DNA from: Pseudomonadota bacterium
GTDB lineage: Bacteria; Pseudomonadota; Alphaproteobacteria; Rhizobiales; Xanthobacteraceae
Length of the DNA: 18,017 bases
Assembly: GCA_023434095.1 (NCBI GenBank)
Contig: JAEYTJ010000203.1
Coordinates: 1 to 18,017 of the forward strand
Reading direction: 5' to 3'
The position numbers were made by a program, and so were the translations under genes. Under the pieces are notes generated by a model. The model worked only from the letters and a program-made list of their open reading frames with translations, made no database searches and was not told the DNA's origin. Below, in pieces: positions 12,907 through 18,017 of the stretch (position 1 is the stretch's first letter; each line of letters begins with the position of its first letter).

Positions 12907-13683
12907 GTGTCCAAGCGCATCAATATCAATGCCGACCTCGGCGAGGGCTTCGGGCATTACGCGATCGGCAATGACGACGCGATCCTGAAGATCGTCCAGA
13001 GCGTCAATGTCGCCTGCGGCCTCCATGCCGGCGACGCCACGATCATGCGCGACGTGTGCCTGAAGGCGAAGGAAAACGGCGTCTCCGTGGGCGCGCATCC
13101 CGGCTTCAACGACCTGTGGGGCTTCGGCCGCCGGCAGATCCGCATGAGCCCCGACGATCTCGAATATCTCGTCGCCTACCAACTCGGCGCGCTGGCCGGC
13201 ATGGCGGCCTATGCGGGGATCCAGGTGACGCATGTGAAGCCGCACGGCGCGCTCAACAACATGTGCGCGGTGGACAGGGACTATGCCCGGGCGGTGGCCC
13301 GGGCGATCAAGGTCGTCGATCCCTCGCTCTATTTTCTCGCCCTTTCCGGCACCGAGATGGAAAAGGCGGCGATCGATCTCGGCGTGCCGCTGTCGCGGGA
13401 GGCCTTCATCGACCGGCTCTACGAGGATGACGGCAATCTGCGTGCGCGCACCTTCGCGGATTCGATGATCCGCGATCCCGAGGTCGCCGCGGCGCGGGCG
13501 GTGCGCATGGTGCTGGACGGCGAGATCGTCTCGGTGAACGGCAGGAGAATGCCGACCCGCTTCGATTCCCTGTGCCTGCATGGCGACGAGCCCACGGCGC
13601 TCGCCGTGGCCACCGCCTGCTGCGACGCCCTGCGCGCGGCCGGCGTCGAACTCGTCACCCTGCCGGAGATGATGGCGGGCTGA
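12907..13683 (+). CDS. pxpA: 5-oxoprolinase subunit PxpA (LamB/YcsF family)
   Basis: 258 residues of the LamB/YcsF family. Landmarks are ININADLGEGFGHYAIGNDDAIL (about 4-26), VNVACGLHAGDATIMRDV (about 34-51), SVGAHPGFNDLWGFGRRQI (about 60-78), THVKPHGALNNM (about 108-119) and LCLHGDEPTAL (about 222-232). It catalyses the phosphorylation and opening step of 5-oxoprolinase together with PxpBC. Compared with E. coli PxpA, some conserved runs differ (GAHPGFNDLWGFGRR instead of GAHPSFPDRENFGRR, PHGALNN instead of PHGMLYN), so this is a divergent subgroup that might prefer another lactam. The start is GTG at 12907, supported by a strong GAGGGAG 5 bases upstream. It is divergent from pxpBC, whereas in E. 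coli the genes lie in one operon. Confidence 0.88.
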   Translation: MSKRININADLGEGFGHYAIGNDDAILKIVQSVNVACGLHAGDATIMRDVCLKAKENGVSVGAHPGFNDLWGFGRRQIRMSPDDLEYLVAYQLGALAGMAAYAGIQVTHVKPHGALNNMCAVDRDYARAVARAIKVVDPSLYFLALSGTEMEKAAIDLGVPLSREAFIDRLYEDDGNLRARTFADSMIRDPEVAAARAVRMVLDGEIVSVNGRRMPTRFDSLCLHGDEPTALAVATACCDALRAAGVELVTLPEMMAG

Positions 13684-13696
13684 GCCGCTGCGGCTC
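13682..13696 (+). terminator. Hairpin at the end of pxpA
   Basis: GAGCCG (13682-13687) and CGGCTC (13691-13696) form a perfect stem with a CTG loop that begins inside the pxpA stop codon. There is no U-run behind it. It may slow or stop transcription in a GC-rich genome, but a rho-independent terminator is not proven. Confidence 0.4.
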
Positions 13697-13783
13697 GGGG
13701 ATGGAGCGGCTCTTCCGCCGCGAGACGCCGCCGCCAGCTACTCTCGCCGCCGACAGGCGCCGAACTCCCGGGAAAGGATGTCG

Positions 13784-14080
13784 ATGAGGGATTTCGTGCG
13801 ACGTCGCCTGCGCGGTTCCTTGCCGCTGGCGCGGGTCTTCTGGTGGGAGATGCTCGCCGTCGGCACTCTGGTCAATCTGGTGACGGGCGGGGCCGCGCTG
13901 GCCGCCCATGTCGCCGGCGCGCCGCTCTGGCTCGCGGCGTTGGTCTTCTTCCTGCCCCTGCCGTTGAACGTGCTGCTCACATTCTCGGTCTGGCGCGCCG
14001 CCGGGCAGTCCTCGCCCGGCTGGGGCGTCGCTGCGCGCGCGGTGTCGCTGGTCTGGCTCCTGCTGATGCTGGTCGTATAG
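13784..14080 (+). CDS. Small two- or three-helix membrane protein of unknown function
   Basis: 98 residues. An arginine-rich N-terminus (MRDFVRRRLRG) is followed by hydrophobic stretches at about 21-40 (WEMLAVGTLVNLVTGGAALA), 46-67 (APLWLAALVFFLPLPLNVLLTF) and 82-98 (ARAVSLVWLLLMLVV), with a hydrophobic C-terminal end. I do not recognise the family. The ATG at 13784 is preferred to the one two codons earlier because AAGGA at 13774-13778 is then 5 bases away. The opposite strand frame is rich in Arg, Gln and His and looks like a shadow. The gene lies 100 bases after pxpA on the same strand and faces sitD tail to tail, so a role cannot be deduced from neighbours. Confidence 0.65.
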   Translation: MRDFVRRRLRGSLPLARVFWWEMLAVGTLVNLVTGGAALAAHVAGAPLWLAALVFFLPLPLNVLLTFSVWRAAGQSSPGWGVAARAVSLVWLLLMLVV

Positions 14081-14113
14081 GGCCACTGTCCGCAGCCCCG
14101 CCCGCCGCACCGC

Positions 14114-14953
14114 TCAGCCGGTCTCGCCCGCCTCGGTCCGGCGCGTCATCAGCGACGCACGCAGCAGCGCGGCGAGGAAGATGACGCTCTTCAGCAGCAC
14201 GATGGTCGGGGCCGGCGCGCTGTCGAGGAAGAAGGAGAGGTAGACCCCCAGCAGCGAGGAGAGGACGGCCACGCCCAGCGCCGCCGCCAGCATGGCGCCG
14301 AAGGTGCGGGTGAGCAGGAAGGCGATGGCCCCCGGTGCGATCAGCATGGCGATGGCGAGGATCAGGCCGACGGCGGTGAGCGCGCCGACGATGGTGAGCG
14401 AGATCAGGCACAGCAGGCCGTAATGCAGCAGCCCGACCGGCAGGCCGACGGCGCGTGCCTGTACCGGATCGAAGGCGTGCAGCAGGAAGTCCCGCCACTT
14501 CAGCGCGACGACCGCCGCCACCACGGCCGCCACCAACGCCGTCTCCCCGATATCGCGCCAGGAGACGCCGAGCATGTCGCCGAACAGGATATGGTCGAGA
14601 TGCACCTCGGACTGGATCTTCACATAGAGCACCAGCCCGACGCCGAACATGCCGGAGAACACGATGCCCATCACCGTGTCCTGCTTGATGCGGCTGTTGT
14701 CCTTGAGATAGCCGGTCGCCACCGCGCAGAACATGCCGGCGGCGAAGGCGCCCAGCGCCAGCGGCAGGCCGACGATATAGGCGAGCACCACGCCGGGAAA
14801 CACCGCGTGGGAGATGGCGTCGCCCATCAGCGACCAGCCCTTCAGCACCAGGAAGCAGGAGAGCAGCGCCATCGGCACCGCCACCAGCCCGGAGATGACC
14901 AGGGCATTGACCATGAAGTCGAACTGGAAGGGGGAAAGCAGCGTCTCGATCAT
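14114..14953 (-). CDS. sitD: Manganese/iron ABC transporter permease SitD
   Basis: Second membrane subunit of a metal importer of the ABC-3 (SitCD/MntB/ZnuB) family, 279 residues. The start of the family signature is clear: LKGWSLMGDAISHAVFPGVVLAYIVGLPLALGAF (about 37-70), with further segments VMGIVFSGMFGVGLVLYVKIQ (about 94-114) and VGALTAVGLILAIAMLIAPGAIAFLLT (about 189-215). Eight or so hydrophobic helices can be traced. The ATG at 14953, two bases after the sitC stop, is chosen; the longer open frame upstream is an out-of-frame read through sitC. It should pair with SitC to form the channel. The last gene of the operon. Confidence 0.9.
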   Translation of the reverse strand: MIETLLSPFQFDFMVNALVISGLVAVPMALLSCFLVLKGWSLMGDAISHAVFPGVVLAYIVGLPLALGAFAAGMFCAVATGYLKDNSRIKQDTVMGIVFSGMFGVGLVLYVKIQSEVHLDHILFGDMLGVSWRDIGETALVAAVVAAVVALKWRDFLLHAFDPVQARAVGLPVGLLHYGLLCLISLTIVGALTAVGLILAIAMLIAPGAIAFLLTRTFGAMLAAALGVAVLSSLLGVYLSFFLDSAPAPTIVLLKSVIFLAALLRASLMTRRTEAGETG

Positions 14954-14955
14954 GC

Positions 14956-15816
14956 CTATGCCTCCGACCTCAACGCTTCCGCCGCCCGCCGCCGCGCCGC
15001 CAGCATGCCGTGCTTGGGCGCGAAGACGAAGGCGGTGAGGAACACGGCGGTCTGCAGCACCACGATGATGCCGCCGGTGGCGCCGTCGAGGAAATAGCTG
15101 ACATAGGCGCCGAGGAAGCTGGTGCCGGCGCCGATGGCGACGGCGATCGCCAGCAGGCGGGGAAAGCGGTCGGCCAGCAGATAGGCGGTGGCGCCCGGCG
15201 TCACCACCAGGCAGATGACGAGGAAGGCGCCGACCGTCTGCAGCGCGGCGACGGTGGAGGCGGCGAGGAGGGTGAAGAACAGGATCTTCAGCGCCGTGGG
15301 CTTGAGGCCGATGGAGCGCGCATGCGCCTCGTCGAAGAACACGGCCATGAGGTCGCGCCACTTCACCAGAAGGATCGCCAGCGAGACCGTGCCGATGATA
15401 GCGAGCTGCAGCGTGTCCTCCGGCGTGATGGTGAGGATGTTGCCGAGCACGATGGTCTGGATGTTCACGGAGGTCGGCGAGAGCGAGACCATGAACAGGC
15501 CCAGCGCGAAGAAGGAGGAGAAGATCAACCCGATGATGGCGTCTTCCCGCAGCTTGGTGCGCTGGTTCAGGAACAGCATCGCCGCTGCCGCCAGCCCGCC
15601 GGAGAAGAAGGCGCCGATCGCGAAGGGCAGGCCGAGCATATAGGCCCCGGCGACCCCGGGCACGATGGCGTGCGAGAGCGCGTCGCCGATCAGCGACCAG
15701 CCCTTGAGCATGAGATAGCAGGAGAGGAAGGCGCAGACGGCGCCGACGAGGGCGGAGACCCACATCGCGTTGCGCATGTATTCGTAGCCGAAGGGTTCCG
15801 CCAGAAGGTCGATCAC
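14956..15816 (-). CDS. sitC: Manganese/iron ABC transporter permease SitC
   Basis: First membrane subunit, 286 residues, of the same ABC-3 family. Signature: LKGWSLIGDALSHAIVPGVAGAYMLGLPFAIGAF (about 38-71), plus REDAIIGLIFSSFFALGLFMVSLSPTSVNIQTIVLGNIL (about 91-129) and GAFLVICLVVTPGATAYLLADRFPRLL (about 197-223). It starts with GTG at 15816 and overlaps the end of sitB as GTGA, so the ATPase and permease are translationally coupled. The close likeness to SitD indicates an ancient duplication, as usual for this heterodimer. Manganese or iron, rather than zinc, is inferred from the cognate binding protein and the operator type. Confidence 0.9.
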   Translation of the reverse strand: MIDLLAEPFGYEYMRNAMWVSALVGAVCAFLSCYLMLKGWSLIGDALSHAIVPGVAGAYMLGLPFAIGAFFSGGLAAAAMLFLNQRTKLREDAIIGLIFSSFFALGLFMVSLSPTSVNIQTIVLGNILTITPEDTLQLAIIGTVSLAILLVKWRDLMAVFFDEAHARSIGLKPTALKILFFTLLAASTVAALQTVGAFLVICLVVTPGATAYLLADRFPRLLAIAVAIGAGTSFLGAYVSYFLDGATGGIIVVLQTAVFLTAFVFAPKHGMLAARRRAAEALRSEA

Positions 15817-16703
15817 GATGCGCTCTCCGTGGCGCGCGGCGGGCGTTCGCCCTTCTCGCCGTAGAACACGAGAGGGCGCTCGTCATCGGTGAGCACGGCC
15901 AGCTGGCGGCTGTCGTCATCGGCGTGCAGCCCCGCGCCGCTCAGCACGAAATGGCGCAGCACGCCGCCGAAGGTCTTCTCCAGATTGGCCTCGGTGAAGG
16001 TCTCCGTGGTGAGGCCATAGGCAAGCACGGTGCCCTTTACCAGCACGGTGCGGTCGCAGAACTCCGGCACGCTGCCGAGATTATGGGTCGAGACCAGCAT
16101 CACCCGCCCCTCGTCGCGCAGCGCGCGCAACAGGGCGATGATCGCCTCCTCGGTCTTCACGTCGACGCCGGTGAAGGGCTCGTCGAGCAGGATCACCTTG
16201 GCATCCTGCGCCAGCGCACGGGCCAGGAAGACGCGCTTCTTCTGCCCGCCGGAAAGCTCACCGATCTGCCGCTTGCGGAACTCGCTCATATTGACGCGGG
16301 CCAGCGCGTCGGTGACCGCCGCACGGTCGGCGGCGCGCGGCAGGCGCATCAGCCCCATATGGCCGTAGCGGCCCATCATCACCACGTCTTCCACCAGCAC
16401 GGGGAAGTTCCAGTCCACCTCCTCGCTCTGCGGGACATAGGCGACGAGGTTACGCTTCAGCGCCTCGGCGACGCCGGCGCCGAGAATGCTGATCTCGCCG
16501 GAAGCGAGGCGGACAAAGCCCATGATCGCCTTGAACAGGGTCGACTTGCCCGAGCCATTGACGCCCACCAGCGCGGTGATGGTGCCGGTGGGGATGATGA
16601 AGCTGGCGTCGCGCAGGGCGGTGTGGCCGTTGCGATAGGTTACCGAGACATGGCGGACGGCGAGCCCCTCGCCGGCGCTGGATAAGGCAAGCGGGGCGTT
16701 CAT
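15813..16703 (-). CDS. sitB: Manganese/iron ABC transporter ATP-binding protein SitB
   Basis: Cytoplasmic ATPase of the metal importer, 296 residues. Walker A is GVNGSGKST (about 47-55), the Q-loop lies in VAYVPQSEEVDW (about 87-98), the ABC signature is LSGGQKKRVFLARAL (about 149-163), Walker B is VILLDEPFTGVD (about 169-180) and the switch histidine is in MLVSTHNLGSVPEF (about 199-212). A C-terminal extension of some 50 residues (GAGLHADDDSRQ and following) is normal for SitB of this group. Its ATG at 16703 overlaps the sitA stop as ATGA. It powers transport through SitCD. Confidence 0.93.
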   Translation of the reverse strand: MNAPLALSSAGEGLAVRHVSVTYRNGHTALRDASFIIPTGTITALVGVNGSGKSTLFKAIMGFVRLASGEISILGAGVAEALKRNLVAYVPQSEEVDWNFPVLVEDVVMMGRYGHMGLMRLPRAADRAAVTDALARVNMSEFRKRQIGELSGGQKKRVFLARALAQDAKVILLDEPFTGVDVKTEEAIIALLRALRDEGRVMLVSTHNLGSVPEFCDRTVLVKGTVLAYGLTTETFTEANLEKTFGGVLRHFVLSGAGLHADDDSRQLAVLTDDERPLVFYGEKGERPPRATESAS

Positions 16704-17635
16704 TGCGACAACCCCTTGGCGAGGCCCTTTTCCAGCGTGCCCGTGGTGACGGTGAGAAGGTCGATATAGGTCGGCACCGGGCCGTCCGCCTCGCTCAGCG
16801 AGTCCACATAGAGCACGCCGCCATAGAGCGCGCCGGTCTCGCGCGCCACCTGCTGCGCCGGCTTGTCGGAAACGGTGCTCTCGCTGAACACGGCGGGGAT
16901 CTTGTGGGCGCGGACCGCGTCGATCACCTTGCGCACCTGCTGCGGGGTGCCCTGCTGGTCGGCGTTGATCGGCCAGAGATAGAGCTCCTTCAGCCCGAAA
17001 TCGCGGGCGAGATAGGAGAAGGCCCCCTCGCTCGACACCAGCCAGCGCTTGTCGGCGGGGATAGCGTCGAGTTCGACGCGGATCGGCGCGACGGCGGCTT
17101 CGATCTTCGCCTTGTAGGCGCTCGCATTGGCCTCATAGGTCGCGGCATTGGCGGGATCGTATTTCATGAAGGCGTCGCGGATGTTGTCGACATAGATCAG
17201 CGCGTTGGCGGGCGACATCCAGGCGTGCGGGTTCGGCTTGCCGCTGTAGGGACCCTGGGAAATGCTGATCGGCTCGATCCCGTCCGAGACCACGACGCTC
17301 GGGACGTCCTTGAGATTGCGGAAGAACTTCTCGAACCACAGTTCGAGGTTCAGCCCGTTCCAGAGGATGAGCTGCGCACCCTGGGCGCGCTGTATGTCGC
17401 CGGGGGTGGGGGCGTAGTTATGAATCTCGGCGCCCGGCTTGGTGATCGACTCCACCACCGCCGCATCGCCCGCCACGTTGCGCGCCATGTCGGCGATGAC
17501 GGTGAAGGTGGTCACCGCCTTGAACTTCGGCGCCGCCCCGGCGCTGGAACTGTCCTGAGCGAGGGCGCCGGAAGCCCCGAACAGCCCTCCCGCCAGCAGG
17601 CCGGCCAGCAGCGCGCGCCTCGATAGTCCCCACAT
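16700..17635 (-). CDS. sitA: Manganese/iron periplasmic binding protein SitA
   Basis: 311 residues, cluster 9 metal-binding protein. The four expected ligands of a Mn/Fe-type site are visible: His in EIHNYAPTP (about 69), His in NPHAWMSP (about 135), Glu in VFSESTVSDKP (about 201) and Asp in LYVDSLSEADG (about 276); zinc-type proteins carry a His-rich loop instead, absent here. The N-terminus SRRALLAGLLAGG with cleavage after ALA (about residue 26) looks like a twin-arginine signal. The ATG at 17635 is preferred to a longer upstream frame because a perfect AAGGAGG lies 6-8 bases before it and the signal peptide then starts at the N-terminus. First gene of sitABCD, which has overlaps or 2-base gaps throughout. 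Mn versus Fe cannot be settled from sequence. Confidence 0.92.
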   Translation of the reverse strand: MWGLSRRALLAGLLAGGLFGASGALAQDSSSAGAAPKFKAVTTFTVIADMARNVAGDAAVVESITKPGAEIHNYAPTPGDIQRAQGAQLILWNGLNLELWFEKFFRNLKDVPSVVVSDGIEPISISQGPYSGKPNPHAWMSPANALIYVDNIRDAFMKYDPANAATYEANASAYKAKIEAAVAPIRVELDAIPADKRWLVSSEGAFSYLARDFGLKELYLWPINADQQGTPQQVRKVIDAVRAHKIPAVFSESTVSDKPAQQVARETGALYGGVLYVDSLSEADGPVPTYIDLLTVTTGTLEKGLAKGLSQ

Positions 17636-17649
17636 GCTCGGCCTCCTTT

Positions 17650-17664
17650 TGCGAATGACTTGCA
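17650..17664. promoter_or_regulatory. Fur/Mur-type box, sitA-proximal
   Basis: TGCGAATGACTTGCA, a near-perfect dyad (TGCRA-N5-TTGCA), matches the box at 17699-17713 at 13 of 15 positions. It lies directly upstream of the sitA ribosome-binding site and downstream of the -10 box, where a bound repressor would block transcription. In rhizobia, Mur (a manganese-responsive Fur-family protein) represses sitABCD through paired sites of this general form; assignment to Mur is inference. Confidence 0.65.
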
Positions 17665-17669
17665 AAAGC

Positions 17670-17697
17670 ATTCTACGTGGATCGCCGCCGCGTGCAA
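17670..17697 (-). promoter_or_regulatory. sitA promoter
   Basis: On the minus strand, TTGCAC (17692-17697) and TAGAAT (17670-17675) are separated by 16 bases; the -10 box differs from TATAAT at one base. Transcription would start near 17663, about 28 bases before the sitA start codon. The -35 box overlaps the distal Fur/Mur dyad and the start site overlaps the proximal one, a good layout for repression. Confidence 0.6.
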
Positions 17698-17713
17698 CTG
17701 CAAATGAGTTGCA
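17693..17713. promoter_or_regulatory. Fur/Mur-type box, sitA-distal, nested dyads
   Basis: TGCAAATGAGTTGCA (17699-17713) is the partner of the proximal box. It is nested in a second perfect dyad, TGCAACT (17693-17699) with AGTTGCA (17707-17713) around 7 bases. This overlap may allow binding of two dimers or a higher-affinity site. It covers the -35 box of the sitA promoter. Confidence 0.65.
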
Positions 17714-17946
17714 GGAAGGCGCTGTGTCCCCAGAGACGTCGAAAGTGCGTACTCGCGCGCTCCGGGACCGCTTCCTAAGCCGTGGAGTTCCAGCGCGTGG
17801 GGCCTGTACTGGGGCTGCCCGACTGACGCCACGCTCTCCCGCGGTGGCAATCGGCAAGCGGGCGGTCGTGGTCCGGGGCAGAATGCGCGCGATCCGCGCC
17901 GGAACCGCCCGGCCGGCTCCATGGTTAGGCAGCGGGAGGACTACCG

Positions 17947-18017
17947 ATGAGCCATATTCGCTACGAGATCGTCGAGCATGACGGTGGCTGGGCCTACAAG
18001 CTCGGCGACGTCTTCTC
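17947..18017 (+). CDS. DUF2188-like protein, truncated by the window edge
   Basis: Only the first 23 codons are inside the window: MSHIRYEIVEHDGGWAYKLG followed by DVFS. The pattern YEIVEHDGGWAYK is typical of DUF2188 proteins, small cytosolic proteins of unknown function found in many alphaproteobacteria. A strong GGAGGA at 17935-17940 lies 6 bases before the ATG. It is divergent from sitA; the 233 bp between the distal Fur/Mur box and this start show no other feature I can support, including no clear promoter for this gene. Confidence 0.65.
   Translation, partial: MSHIRYEIVEHDGGWAYKLGDVF

Noticed and set aside
14114..15919. A fused double-length SitD-like protein
   Set aside because: The upstream half is an out-of-frame reading of sitC without membrane-protein character; sitD starts at 14953, two bases after sitC stops.
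17636..17857. N-terminal extension of SitA from an upstream ATG
   Set aside because: It would place the signal peptide inside the protein and run through the promoter and Fur/Mur boxes; a perfect ribosome-binding site supports 17635.

Overview
The window is GC-rich alphaproteobacterial chromosome, most likely Hyphomicrobiales (rhizobia and relatives; Xanthobacteraceae-like is a guess). Supporting signs are the sit-type metal operon behind Mur-like boxes, intergenic palindromic repeats of the kind common in that order, GC-rich codon use, GTGA/ATGA operon overlaps, and the protein families. No rRNA, tRNA, CRISPR, phage or insertion-sequence gene is visible.

Region 1 (3-4256, minus strand) reads from right to left: a GhrA-type 2-hydroxyacid dehydrogenase, a PotD/PotF-like periplasmic binding protein, a 490-bp spacer full of palindromic repeats, then two PotB/PotC-like permeases. 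The ATPase of this importer is not in the window and may lie beyond its left edge. Region 2 (4438-6093, minus) holds a HutD/Ves-family protein and a LysR-type regulator. Region 3 (6183-11014, plus), divergent from the regulator, is a seven-gene catabolic cluster: HpaB-like flavin monooxygenase, HpaC-like flavin reductase, Rid-family protein, DUF1028 protein, GlcG/HbpS-like protein, glutathione S-transferase-like protein and an AroQ-like protein that has lost a catalytic arginine. Region 4 (11045-13683) holds 5-oxoprolinase genes: pxpB-pxpC convergent to the cluster, and pxpA divergent from them. A small membrane protein of unknown role follows. Region 5 (14114-17635, minus) is a complete manganese/iron ABC importer, sitABCD, with two Fur/Mur-type dyads around a good sigma70-like promoter. 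The window ends in a truncated DUF2188-like gene.

The main discovery candidate is regions 1-3 taken together. Almost the same 21-bp dyad (19 of 21 bases when read in the direction of transcription) occurs upstream of the ghrA-like/importer operon and directly upstream of the monooxygenase operon. This predicts one regulon, probably under the adjacent LysR regulator: a Pot-type importer brings in a small, perhaps nitrogen-containing compound, a two-component flavin monooxygenase hydroxylates it, and Rid, DUF1028, GST-like and AroQ-like proteins process the product. The 5-oxoprolinase subunits next door make a ring-opened lactam or pyrrole-type intermediate an attractive but unproven idea. I do not recognise this cluster as a characterised pathway.
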